Source: Bacteroidetes bacterium UBA6161
GTDB lineage: Bacteria > Bacteroidota > Bacteroidia > NS11-12g > UBA955
Assembly (NCBI GenBank): GCA_002422315.1
Contig: DIUJ01000060.1
Coordinates: forward strand, 6,022-63,387
Length of the DNA stretch: 57,366 bases
Direction of reading: 5' to 3'
Notes under the pieces: generated by a model
What the model saw: only the letters and a program-made list of their open reading frames with translations
Told to the model about the DNA's origin: nothing
Databases searched by the model: none
Position numbers and translations under genes: made by a program
Part shown: one piece after another, positions 1 through 8,036 of the stretch
Position numbering within the stretch: position 1 is the first letter of the stretch
Layout: every line of letters begins with the position of its first letter

Positions 1-37
1 CTCCGATAGTCGTGTAAGACTCATAGGAGGTTAACCC

Positions 38-104
38 TGACAAAAAATGCTTAAAAAGCAATTTTTTTGTCATTTCAGTATTAGAATTTTCTAATGCTGA
101 AATG
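38..104. repeat. two adjacent stem-loops at the window edge
   Basis: Two hairpins lie side by side with no gene. The first (38-72) pairs TGACAAAAA with TTTTTTTGTCA around an inner TGCTT/AAGCA stem. The second (71-104) pairs CATTTCAG and ATTAGAA with TTCTAAT and CTGAAATG, with one T-G wobble. They could belong to the 3' end of a gene to the left of the window or be a dispersed hairpin element; the sequence does not decide. Confidence 0.4.
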
Positions 105-130
105 AGGTTAAAAGGAAATAAAAAACAAAT

Positions 131-156
131 AAAAAAGGGCTTTAAAGCCCTTTTTT
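131..156. terminator. bidirectional rho-independent terminator
   Basis: A perfect palindrome: GGGCTTT/AAAGCCC flanked by six A on the left and six T on the right. It sits just after the stop of the 155-556 gene (minus strand) and would terminate from either side. Confidence 0.8.
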
Positions 157-556
157 ATTTAAAAAGTCTTTTCCAACCCAGCTTATGTTTCATTTCATAT
201 TGCAGTATAAAAACAAGTACAATCATAGGGATGCCTATATAAAGCATTTCCGATACTCTATTGTCTAAGAGTAAATGAAAAGTAAAAATGACAAATGAAA
301 TCGGTGTCAATAGAATCAAACCGAACCAATTAAATCGTGGCCATAAAAGCGATAAACCACCTAGAACTTGGAGGATCCCAACCATTTTCAAATAACCACT
401 TTTACACAAAGTAGAGATTAATTGTACGAAATCTTCTGGTATTGATGAATTAGGACCAAAAGCGATGCATTCCCCCAACAAATGCTTGCTTATGCCAACA
501 TAAATAAAAAAAAGGCCTATAAAAAAAGATAAAAACCAAGTAGTTTTTTGGTACAT
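155..556 (-). CDS. DoxX/MauE-like small integral membrane protein
   Basis: A 133-aa protein with four predicted membrane helices: about residues 7-25, 58-73, 77-98 and 104-120. The first helix carries the YVGISKHLL pattern and the second a GILQVLGGLSLL stretch, which resembles DoxX-like four-helix proteins. Length and topology fit that family, but no catalytic residues can be named, so the biochemical role is unknown. It lies downstream of hppD on the same strand, separated by a terminator-like hairpin, so it is probably only weakly co-transcribed. The start ATG is the first in frame and sits 38 bp after the hppD stop. Confidence 0.6.
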   Translation of the reverse strand: MYQKTTWFLSFFIGLFFIYVGISKHLLGECIAFGPNSSIPEDFVQLISTLCKSGYLKMVGILQVLGGLSLLWPRFNWFGLILLTPISFVIFTFHLLLDNRVSEMLYIGIPMIVLVFILQYEMKHKLGWKRLFK

Positions 557-568
557 AAAAATTAAAAA

Positions 569-588
569 GCCTCGGAAAAACCCGAGGC
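569..588 (-). terminator. terminator of hppD
   Basis: GCCTCGG and CCGAGGC form a 7-bp GC-rich stem with a 6-nt loop. Read on the minus strand it is followed by a T-rich tract, directly after the hppD stop. Confidence 0.75.
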
Positions 589-594
589 CAAAAA

Positions 595-1722
595 TTATAA
601 GTTTCCTCTCCTATCTTGTTCTCTCTCAATAGATTCAAACAAGGCTTTAAAATTACCTTTACCAAAAGATTGTGCCCCTTTTCTTTGTATTATTTCATAG
701 AAAAGAGTAGGCCTATCTTCAACAGGCTTGGTGAAAATTTGAAGTAAATAACCTTCTTCATCTCTATCTACTAGGATTCCTAATTTCCTTAAAGGCTCTA
801 TTTCCTCATCTATTTTACCAACTCTATCCAATAGTTCGGCATAATACGAGTCTGGAATAGATAAAAACTCCACCCCTCTATTTTTTAAATCGGTAACAGT
901 TTTCACAATATCATTTGTTGCCATTGCCACATGCTGTACACCTTCGCCCTTGTAAAAATCTAAATATTCTTCTACTTGTGACTTCTTTTTACCTTCGGCT
1001 GGTTCGTTGATAGGGAATTTTACATAACCATTGCCATTACTCATTACTTTGCTCATAAGCGCAGAATACTCAGTAGAAATGTCTTTGTCGTCGAATGATA
1101 AAATATTTTTGAAGCCCATTGTATTTTCATAAAACTCCACCCATTTATTCATTTGATTCCATCCTACATTTCCCACACAATGGTCTACATAAAGTAATCC
1201 TGTTTCAGTTGGATTATATGTAGACTCCAATTTTTGGAAATGAGGCAAAAAAGGACCATTGTAATTTTTTCTTTCTACAAAAACATGAACGGTATCACCA
1301 TAAGTATGAATACCAGATCTTACAACAACACCATTTTCATCTTTTTCAATGGTTGGTTCCATATATGATTTAGCACCTCTTTTTGTAGTTTCTTCCCAAG
1401 CTTTAGTGGCATCGTCAACCCAAAGTGCAAGAACCTTTACGCCATCACCATGTAGTTTAATATGATCGTTAATTTCATTTTCTGGTTGAAGTGGAGTAGT
1501 GAGAATAAATCGTATTTTATTTTGTTGTAATACATAACTTACTCTATCTCTTACTCCTGTTTCAGGTCCTGCATATGCAATCCCCTGAAAACCAAATGCA
1601 GTTTTGTAATAATGTGCTGCTTGTTTTGCATTGCCTACATAAAACTCTACATAATCTGTTCCATTGATAGGAAGAAAATCTGAAGATTGTGAGCCATTTG
1701 TTGTTTTGTTATCCATTGTCAT
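595..1722 (-). CDS. hppD: 4-hydroxyphenylpyruvate dioxygenase
   Basis: Converts 4-hydroxyphenylpyruvate to homogentisate in tyrosine catabolism; a cytoplasmic non-heme Fe(II) enzyme. The 375-aa length is normal for bacteria. The two vicinal-oxygen-chelate repeats are visible. The expected iron ligands are H181 (in YVDHCVGNV), H264 (in GVQHVAMAT) and E343 (in LFYEII), and the conserved C-terminal segment TKPVEDRPTLFYEIIQRKG is intact. An alternative ATG lies two codons inside (1716). A TAAATTTG -7 box (minus strand, 1750-1757) lies about 30 bp upstream. No homogentisate dioxygenase is adjacent, so the pathway is split around the genome; the FAH-family gene at 56402 is not obviously fumarylacetoacetase. 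Confidence 0.96.
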   Translation of the reverse strand: MTMDNKTTNGSQSSDFLPINGTDYVEFYVGNAKQAAHYYKTAFGFQGIAYAGPETGVRDRVSYVLQQNKIRFILTTPLQPENEINDHIKLHGDGVKVLALWVDDATKAWEETTKRGAKSYMEPTIEKDENGVVVRSGIHTYGDTVHVFVERKNYNGPFLPHFQKLESTYNPTETGLLYVDHCVGNVGWNQMNKWVEFYENTMGFKNILSFDDKDISTEYSALMSKVMSNGNGYVKFPINEPAEGKKKSQVEEYLDFYKGEGVQHVAMATNDIVKTVTDLKNRGVEFLSIPDSYYAELLDRVGKIDEEIEPLRKLGILVDRDEEGYLLQIFTKPVEDRPTLFYEIIQRKGAQSFGKGNFKALFESIEREQDRRGNL

Positions 1723-1807
1723 TTGAAAAATTATTGTTTAAATGCGCTTCAAATTTACATTTTACAAACGATATACAGAAAATAAAGAAAAGATAAGTTG
1801 TTCACCC

Positions 1808-2365
1808 TTATTTCAACTCTAAATTTGAGTTGATTTTCACCGCTATCACTTCTGCAATATTTTTTACAAACATCTTTGGTATTTTTATATTGTGGTCCTC
1901 TAAGCTTACACTAAAATCCGATTTGACATTTAATTTAGAACCAGCTACAGTAATTAATACCTCAATATTTCTTTCTTTTTCTACGCCATGTATGGTTAAT
2001 TTTCCGGGTACAGTAACAGAATATGAGGTATCTCTTGCAGCAAACAAAGGTTTACTCATTTTTCCTATAAACTGAGCTTTGGGATATTTTTCAGACTCCA
2101 TATAATCCTCGTTGAAATGCTTTTGCATCAATTTGTTTTTAAATTCAAATGAATTAATGGCCACTGCAAATGCATATCTATTTGTTTCCGGATCAATAAT
2201 ACCTACCAATCGAGAAGAAACGGCATCAATATCCTCTATAGGAGCACTTGAGAAAAAAGACACTTCACCTTTTTGTGTTTTCCATTTTAAAGAATCTGAA
2301 GATTTAAAAGAGAGAGAGAGAAGAAAAACAGGAACAATGTAGCCTATATTTTTAAATACTGTCAT
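1808..2365 (-). CDS. YceI-family lipid-binding-like periplasmic protein
   Basis: A 185-aa protein with an N-terminal hydrophobic export segment (residues 6-20, IGYIVPVFLLSLSF) followed by a YceI lipocalin-like barrel. Typical YceI signatures are the AFAVAINSFEFKNKLMQKHFNEDYMES stretch around residues 66-92, where the blocks NSFEFKN and HFNEDYMESEKYP are recognisable, then the LTIHGVEKE turn. YceI proteins bind isoprenoid or other lipids in the periplasm; the substrate here is unknown. It is the last gene of a three-gene minus-strand operon behind the DUF5777 barrel (19-bp gap) and a heme lipoprotein, a pairing that suggests a shared role at the cell envelope. Confidence 0.85.
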   Translation of the reverse strand: MTVFKNIGYIVPVFLLSLSFKSSDSLKWKTQKGEVSFFSSAPIEDIDAVSSRLVGIIDPETNRYAFAVAINSFEFKNKLMQKHFNEDYMESEKYPKAQFIGKMSKPLFAARDTSYSVTVPGKLTIHGVEKERNIEVLITVAGSKLNVKSDFSVSLEDHNIKIPKMFVKNIAEVIAVKINSNLELK

Positions 2366-2384
2366 AGTAAGTTTTAATTACAAA

Positions 2385-3251
2385 TCAAATGCCAAAAACC
2401 CTTGAAATATTAAAACCAATTCTAAAACTATTTTCTTGCCAACTTGTATTGGTTTGGGTTATCACTTGAAAATCGTTTATAGCGGTTGAGTTAGTTAAAA
2501 AAAGTTGAAAAACGTGTCCCCCAGTTTCAATATCCACTCCCAACGACAAACTATTGTACAAGTTGGAATGTTGAGAGTTGTAGGTATTTAGTCTGGGAGC
2601 ATATTCCCCCACTATAGACACTCTTTTGGATACTTTATACCTAGCCGCCATTGGCAAAGCAAATAAATGATGTTTGTCGCTTTTTAAATCAACCAAAGAT
2701 TGAAACATATAGGTAGGTGAAATTTGGCCACTAAATCTATTGTTAAACTTTTTGCTTATTAAAACTTGATTTAAGTAGTTTATCCTGTTAGTAAAATACC
2801 TAAACTCTCCAATAAACTGCTCTTTACGGTGTGTTATGTTTAATTGGTTAAAAGAAACTACAGACAAGGGTATTTTATTTCCTTTGGTTTGTTGAAGCCA
2901 TGCGTATTTTAAATTAAAATTCAGGTTTTGGTTTATGTTTGTTCTACCAATCCCCAATGTCAACCTATCTAATACACTGTAGTCTAAGCTAAATAATATG
3001 GAGGCGGGTCCATCAAAACCAAATAGGTTTTCAAATCCTTTTGAAAAATCAGCAAATCTATGCGCTATTCTAAACTCTAAAGATTTGGAAGGTAAAATTT
3101 CAGTGGAAGAAATACTAACCACTCTTGTAGAGTTAAAAACCGATGATACTTTCTCATCCGCAGGGATATCAAACTCATTTAGTAAATCTTCTTGGGCCCA
3201 AAGAGGATTAGAGGAAAAGAGAATAACCAATAAAAAGCCAAAGTATTTCAT
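2385..3251 (-). CDS. DUF5777-type outer-membrane beta-barrel protein
   Basis: A 288-aa protein with a clear signal peptide (MKYFGFLLVILFSSNPLWAQ). The rest is alternating amphipathic beta strands ending in an aromatic/hydrophobic C-terminus (RIGFNISRVFGI), as expected for an outer-membrane barrel. The motifs RIAHRFADFSKGFENLFGFDGPA and LFSLDYSVLDRLTLGIGR match the DUF5777 family. Function is unknown. It starts 7 bp after the stop of the cytochrome lipoprotein and is followed by YceI, so all three are probably one transcript. It may act with the heme lipoprotein in periplasmic electron transfer, but that is inference. Confidence 0.8.
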   Translation of the reverse strand: MKYFGFLLVILFSSNPLWAQEDLLNEFDIPADEKVSSVFNSTRVVSISSTEILPSKSLEFRIAHRFADFSKGFENLFGFDGPASILFSLDYSVLDRLTLGIGRTNINQNLNFNLKYAWLQQTKGNKIPLSVVSFNQLNITHRKEQFIGEFRYFTNRINYLNQVLISKKFNNRFSGQISPTYMFQSLVDLKSDKHHLFALPMAARYKVSKRVSIVGEYAPRLNTYNSQHSNLYNSLSLGVDIETGGHVFQLFLTNSTAINDFQVITQTNTSWQENSFRIGFNISRVFGI

Positions 3252-3258
3252 TGTTACC

Positions 3259-3627
3259 TTATTCTGGGAAACCTGAATTCACCCATCTTTGAATTGTAAC
3301 TATATCACATTCTTTAAGTTTGCCACCTGGAGGCATTTTTTTATTGTTAGGCAAGCCCGTAGGATGCGTAATTGCTGGGATTAACTTGGTTGAATTGTTT
3401 TTAGAAGAATTATAATTATCCAAAGCAATTCCTGCCGTGGCATTATTTGAGCTATGGCATCCTACACAAAAATCATTTAGAATTGGTTGTACTTTGCTTG
3501 CATAAGATGGAACAAAAGTAGTATCACATCCAGAATTATCCGTAGGCTTTATATCTTCTTTTGAATCTTCTTTACAAGCAAAAATGAAAGCACTCAATGT
3601 TAAAGCTATTAGTATTGTTTTTTTCAT
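3259..3627 (-). CDS. c-type heme-binding lipoprotein
   Basis: A 122-aa lipoprotein. The lipobox ends at C18 (AFIFAC), followed by an acidic, Lys-rich linker typical of Bacteroidota surface or periplasmic lipoproteins. A single c-type heme motif CVGCH lies at residues 54-58, and M98 in KKMPPGG is a likely distal ligand. The fold therefore resembles a mono-heme cytochrome c of the type often fused to planctomycete/Bacteroidota domains. It is the first gene of an operon with the DUF5777 barrel and YceI. A TATATTTG -7 box on the minus strand lies at 3647-3654. Confidence 0.8.
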   Translation of the reverse strand: MKKTILIALTLSAFIFACKEDSKEDIKPTDNSGCDTTFVPSYASKVQPILNDFCVGCHSSNNATAGIALDNYNSSKNNSTKLIPAITHPTGLPNNKKMPPGGKLKECDIVTIQRWVNSGFPE

Positions 3628-3741
3628 AAAGGTATTTTGATGTCAACAAATATAAATAAATTTTGTTTTAAATAGTTCGACCTGATAAAATCCTTAAGGA
3701 ATTGGTCTACATTAATTAAGTCTTTAAATTAGAATTTGAAA

Positions 3742-5895
3742 TCACAAATTGTCAAACAAATATTCGGTAACCTTTTGCATCAAATGCAGCCTGTCTTTTC
3801 CTGTTACATTGTGTTTGTGGCCAGGGTAAACAAAATAATCAAGATTTGTTTTTTTCATTTCAACTGCTTTTTGAAGATACAATAAACTATGTTGCCATAA
3901 AACCACATCGTCATCACATCCATGTATCATCAACAATTTTCCTTCTAAGTTTGCAACATGATTTAATAGATTTGCGGAATCGTATCCTGCTTTATTTCCC
4001 AGCGGATTTCCCATGTATCTTTCGGTATACATTATTTCGTACATCTTCCAATCTATTACAGGCCCTCCAGCAACCCCTACTTTGAATAATCCAGGGTTTC
4101 TACTCATTAAGCTTGTTGTCATAAAGCCACCAAAACTCCATCCATGAACCCCTATTCGGGAAGCGTCTACATAGGACTGCTTTTTTAAAAATTCAATTCC
4201 AGCTATTTGGTCTTCCATTTCTATTGTACCTAATTTGCCATGCACGGCACTTTCAAATTCAAACCCTCTATTTAAAGAACCTCTATTGTCGATTGTAAAA
4301 ACTATATACCCTTGTTGTGCCATAAATTGCATCCACAAATTACTTCCTCCCAACCAAGAGTTATTTATAAGTTGAACATGAGGTCCTCCGTATACATAAA
4401 CAACTACAGGGTATTGAACATCTGGGTTAAAACCTAATGGTTTTATCATTCTTGCATAAAGAGTTGTATTTCCGTTTTTGATTGGAAAAATAGAGGTTTC
4501 ACCAAGGGCGTAATCTTCCAGAGGATTAGGAGCTGTATATATATTAGTAAGAACAGCGCCTGATTCACTCAATAAATCTAGTTTACCAGGAATTGTCATA
4601 GAAGAATATTTATCTAATAAATATTTACCATTAGAACTAATAGTCACATTATGAGTTGCACTTTGTTGCGTGATTTTATACATTTTACCCGAAAGAATAT
4701 TTACCGCGTAAACATGCTTTTCAAGTGGAGAATCTTTTGTTCCTTCAATAAATACCAAATTAGATTCTTGATTAAATTGCAATATTTTTGTTACCACCCA
4801 AGGGCCTTTAGTTAGTTGTTTGATTAGTTTTCCATTGGTATTGTACAAATACAGATGGTTAAACCCATCTCTTTCAGATTGCCATAAAAATTGATTTTCA
4901 TTCCAAGGGATAAAAACAGGGGGATTTTCTGGTTCGGTATATTTACTGTTAAATTCTTCTACAACAATCTGATCAAGATTACCGTCATTTGCCCAATATC
5001 GTTCTAACCACATATTTTTTTGATCTCGGGAAACCTTTGCCAAATAGATATACTGATTATCTGGGCTCCAAGAAATATTAGTTAAATACTGGTCTTCAGG
5101 ACCAGATGTTTTAAGATAAACCATAGTTCCTTTTTCTATGTCATAAACACCAACTTGAACAAAATGGCTAGTAGCTCCAGCAAAAGGATATTTAATTTTC
5201 TCTACACTTGCAGGCATTGTATTGTTTTGGTATATAAAGTAATCAGTCACCTTAGACTCATCCATTTTATAGAAAGCAAGTTTTTTGGCATCATTACTCC
5301 AAAACAAGCCTTTATTTATACCAAATTCATTTCTGTGAACAGGTTCTCCGTATACTATTCCATAAGTACCATCAAAGGTAATTTGATTTATTTGACCATT
5401 TGAATTAGAAACAAATAGGTTTTTATCGATTGAAAATGCTGCTTTTTCCTTTTGGGGAGCCCATTCTACGTGATTGTACTTAGATGGCAACTCAAAAAAC
5501 AAGGTCGTTTCAAGATTTATTCTGTTAAAATTATACATTTTCCCCTCGACTGTAAAAATAAAATTATTTTGGTTTATCCATTCTATAAAAGGTATTCTCT
5601 TAAGTTCTGGAAGTTTTTTAATTTTCAATGAATTGTTAATTACATTTAAAGTAAGAGAAGAATCCACATATTGGTTTTCTACATTCACAATGTATAATTT
5701 AGGGGATGAAGATTGTGGAATTTGATAACAGAAGAAGTTTCCATTAGGTAAAAAGCTTACATTTTGCAAAGAAGAAGGGTAAAGTTTAGGTGTAATTATA
5801 GCCTCTTCCATAGTCAATAATTTGCTTTGTGCATAAGCCTGAAAAAAGCTTAGAAAAAAGCCTAAAACAAGAAGTGTAAATTTATTGCGGTTCAT
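3742..5895 (-). CDS. S9 family prolyl oligopeptidase (dipeptidyl peptidase IV type)
   Basis: A 717-aa exported serine peptidase that probably releases N-terminal dipeptides. I start it at the ATG at 5895 because MNRNKFTLLVLGFFLSFFQAYAQ is a clean signal peptide; the in-frame ATG at 5958 lies across the divergent dapD start and encodes no plausible leader. An N-terminal beta-propeller (about residues 80-460) carries the DPP-IV-like EEFNSKYTEPENPPVF region. The C-terminal alpha/beta hydrolase has the nucleophile in HGWSFGGFM (S587), an acid in HGCDDDVV and the His in PGHKHNVTG. All catalytic elements appear intact. It is transcribed divergently from dapD. Confidence 0.93.
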   Translation of the reverse strand: MNRNKFTLLVLGFFLSFFQAYAQSKLLTMEEAIITPKLYPSSLQNVSFLPNGNFFCYQIPQSSSPKLYIVNVENQYVDSSLTLNVINNSLKIKKLPELKRIPFIEWINQNNFIFTVEGKMYNFNRINLETTLFFELPSKYNHVEWAPQKEKAAFSIDKNLFVSNSNGQINQITFDGTYGIVYGEPVHRNEFGINKGLFWSNDAKKLAFYKMDESKVTDYFIYQNNTMPASVEKIKYPFAGATSHFVQVGVYDIEKGTMVYLKTSGPEDQYLTNISWSPDNQYIYLAKVSRDQKNMWLERYWANDGNLDQIVVEEFNSKYTEPENPPVFIPWNENQFLWQSERDGFNHLYLYNTNGKLIKQLTKGPWVVTKILQFNQESNLVFIEGTKDSPLEKHVYAVNILSGKMYKITQQSATHNVTISSNGKYLLDKYSSMTIPGKLDLLSESGAVLTNIYTAPNPLEDYALGETSIFPIKNGNTTLYARMIKPLGFNPDVQYPVVVYVYGGPHVQLINNSWLGGSNLWMQFMAQQGYIVFTIDNRGSLNRGFEFESAVHGKLGTIEMEDQIAGIEFLKKQSYVDASRIGVHGWSFGGFMTTSLMSRNPGLFKVGVAGGPVIDWKMYEIMYTERYMGNPLGNKAGYDSANLLNHVANLEGKLLMIHGCDDDVVLWQHSLLYLQKAVEMKKTNLDYFVYPGHKHNVTGKDRLHLMQKVTEYLFDNL

Positions 5896-5917
5896 AAATT
5901 GGATTTTAAAATTAAAG

Positions 5918-5938
5918 ACTGCAAATTTGCCCTTTATT
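5918..5938. promoter_or_regulatory. shared divergent promoter region, palindromic -7-like box
   Basis: The 51 bp between the S9 peptidase and dapD starts contains the palindrome GCAAATTTGC. On both strands this gives an nnAAATTTG box like the Bacteroidota -7 element (TAnnTTTG). It could serve both genes, which would make them mutually exclusive. The first two bases differ from TA, so confidence is low. Confidence 0.35.
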
Positions 5939-5946
5939 TTACAACC

Positions 5947-6762
5947 ATGCAAAAACAAAAAAATATAATCGAATCAGTTTGGGAAAATCGCGAATTACTT
6001 AAAGAAAAAGAAGTAGTAGCAACGATTGAAGAAATTGTAAACCTACTAGATAAAGGAGAAATAAGAGTTGCTGAAAAAAACGGTGACGATTGGAAGGTAA
6101 ATGAGTGGATCAAAAAAGCAGTAATTTTATATTTCCCAACAAGAAAAATGCAAACAATGCATAGCGGTCCTTTGGAGTTTTATGACAAAATACCATTAAA
6201 ATCTAATTATGAAGCTTTAAATGTAAGAGTAGTACCGCATGGTATAGCACGATATGGTTCGTATGTAGCACCAGGGGTAATCCTAATGCCCTCCTATGTG
6301 AATATTGGCGCTTATGTAGACTCGGGTACTATGGTTGATACATGGGCTACTGTAGGTTCATGCGCACAAATAGGAAAAAATGTACACCTAAGCGGTGGAG
6401 TTGGTATTGGAGGAGTACTAGAACCCGTACAAGCATCCCCAGTAATTATTGAAGATAACTGTTTTATTGGATCAAGGTGTATAGTAGTAGAGGGCGTAAG
6501 AGTGGGTTCTGAAGCAGTTCTGGGAGCAGGAGTAACCCTTACCCAGTCAACCAAAATTATAGACATAACCAAGCCTGAAAAAACTATTTATCAAGGTTAT
6601 GTACCTCCTCGTTCTGTGGTTATACCAGGGAGTTACGAAAAAGAATTTCCGGCGGGTAAATTCCATGTACCTTGCGCTTTTATTATTGGACAAAGAAAAG
6701 AAAGTACTGACAAAAAAACATCCTTAAATGATGCCCTTCGTGAAAATGATGTTGCAGTCTAA
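5947..6762 (+). CDS. dapD: 2,3,4,5-tetrahydropyridine-2,6-dicarboxylate N-succinyltransferase
   Basis: Transfers succinyl from succinyl-CoA to tetrahydrodipicolinate in the succinylase branch of lysine/diaminopimelate synthesis. The 271-aa protein starts at 5947 (MQKQKNIIESVWENRELL); an upstream in-frame ATG at 5899 would overlap the divergent gene's leader. The left-handed beta-helix region is visible, with VAPGVILMPSYVNIGAYVDSGTMVDTWATVGSCAQIG in blocks of six from about residue 107, followed by GGVGIGGVLEP and the C-terminal PCAFIIGQRKE. The length is typical. A glycosyltransferase gene follows after 9 bp and is probably co-transcribed. Confidence 0.95.
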   Translation: MQKQKNIIESVWENRELLKEKEVVATIEEIVNLLDKGEIRVAEKNGDDWKVNEWIKKAVILYFPTRKMQTMHSGPLEFYDKIPLKSNYEALNVRVVPHGIARYGSYVAPGVILMPSYVNIGAYVDSGTMVDTWATVGSCAQIGKNVHLSGGVGIGGVLEPVQASPVIIEDNCFIGSRCIVVEGVRVGSEAVLGAGVTLTQSTKIIDITKPEKTIYQGYVPPRSVVIPGSYEKEFPAGKFHVPCAFIIGQRKESTDKKTSLNDALRENDVAV

Positions 6763-6771
6763 TTATTAAAT

Positions 6772-7839
6772 ATGAATATTGGTTTTGATGCAAAAAGGGC
6801 ATTTCTAAATGCTACAGGTTTAGGGGTTTACTCTAGAAACCTAATTCTAAACTTTGTAAAACTGTACCCTCAAAATCAATATTTCTTGTTTTCCCCTAAA
6901 ATCACTTCGGGGTTTGCTGAAAAAAGCGACAATTTAAACATAATTACTCCTGACTTTAAAAACAGATTATTCTGGCGAACAGCAGGAATAGCAGCAGATA
7001 TAAGACTAAACAATATAGATATATACCACGGATTGAGCAATGAAATACCTTTGGTACTCAATCCCAAAACAAAATATATTACTACAATTCACGATACAAT
7101 TTGGCTAAAATATCCAAACCAATATTCTCCTATTGATAGAAAAATATATTCCTTAAAATTTGCACACGCTTGTAAAAAAAGTAAATTCATTGTTGCAACA
7201 AGTGAAATGACAGCTAGAGATATAGAGTATTATGGCAAAATAAAAAGCTCGAAAATTAAAATCATCTATCAATCTGGAAATCCAATTCTTAAAGCAAACG
7301 AGCAAGCTATAATATCAGACCAATACCTTTTATACATAAGTAGTTTTGAAACAAGAAAAAACCATCTTTACCTAATCCATGAATTTTCTAAAATTTCTAA
7401 AAACAATAGTTTTAAACTAATTTTAGCAGGTAAACCTGGCAATACATTACAAGAAGTAAAAGACACAATCAAAAGGTTAAATTTAGAAAATAAAATTATA
7501 CTTCTAGAGAGTGTCACAGAACAAGAAAAAGCTACATTATTAAAACACTGTTTGGCATTTATATACCCTTCCTTATACGAAGGCTTTGGAATTCCATTGC
7601 TAGAAGCAATGCAACAAGGTTGCAAATTAATCTTAAATGAGCTGCCTGTTTTTAAAGAAATAGCAAGAAATAAAGCTTTATATTTTGATGCCACAAAACC
7701 AGGAAACCTAGAAAGTTTATTTACAAAACAATTCTTATTACTTAAAGATAATCAAATAGATTACAAGCTAGAACTAGATATTTTTAGTGCAAAAAACACA
7801 AGTGAAGAACTGAATAAGATTTATTTAGAATCATTCTAA
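6772..7839 (+). CDS. GT4-family glycosyltransferase
   Basis: A 355-aa cytoplasmic glycosyltransferase of GT-B fold. The N-terminal acceptor domain contains IDIYHGLSNEIPL and TIHDTIWLKYP (about residues 82-122). The C-terminal nucleotide-sugar domain has SSFETRKNHLYLIHEF (around residue 190) and the family signature PSLYEGFGIPLLEAMQQG (around residue 265), where the E-x7-E type motif is intact. The sugar donor and acceptor cannot be told from sequence; cell-surface polysaccharide or lipid-linked glycan synthesis is likely. It starts 9 bp after dapD. Confidence 0.88.
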   Translation: MNIGFDAKRAFLNATGLGVYSRNLILNFVKLYPQNQYFLFSPKITSGFAEKSDNLNIITPDFKNRLFWRTAGIAADIRLNNIDIYHGLSNEIPLVLNPKTKYITTIHDTIWLKYPNQYSPIDRKIYSLKFAHACKKSKFIVATSEMTARDIEYYGKIKSSKIKIIYQSGNPILKANEQAIISDQYLLYISSFETRKNHLYLIHEFSKISKNNSFKLILAGKPGNTLQEVKDTIKRLNLENKIILLESVTEQEKATLLKHCLAFIYPSLYEGFGIPLLEAMQQGCKLILNELPVFKEIARNKALYFDATKPGNLESLFTKQFLLLKDNQIDYKLELDIFSAKNTSEELNKIYLESF

Positions 7840-7984
7840 TATACGCCCCATTGGTAAAGATTTTCCACAAGTAAAAAACATGTATCTATTTATTTATCTA
7901 TACTTTAAGTAAATTTAAAAACATAAAATTAGAAAGTGCATTCAATTTTATTCTGAAAATTTTACCGAAATATGAAAATATAAA

Positions 7985-7992
7985 TAAATTTG
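7985..7992 (+). promoter_or_regulatory. -7 box of the cytochrome oxidase operon
   Basis: TAAATTTG matches the Bacteroidota -7 consensus TAnnTTTG and lies 45 bp before the coxB start, in the only sizeable gap (about 200 bp) ahead of the cox block. No good -33 TTTG is obvious. Confidence 0.45.
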
Positions 7993-8036
7993 CGGTCGAT
8001 TAAAAATATACATTTTACAGTCATAATAAAACTGAG

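Noticed and set aside
1..130. tRNA or riboswitch at the left edge
   Set aside because: The hairpins do not fold into a cloverleaf, and no acceptor stem or known aptamer core is visible.
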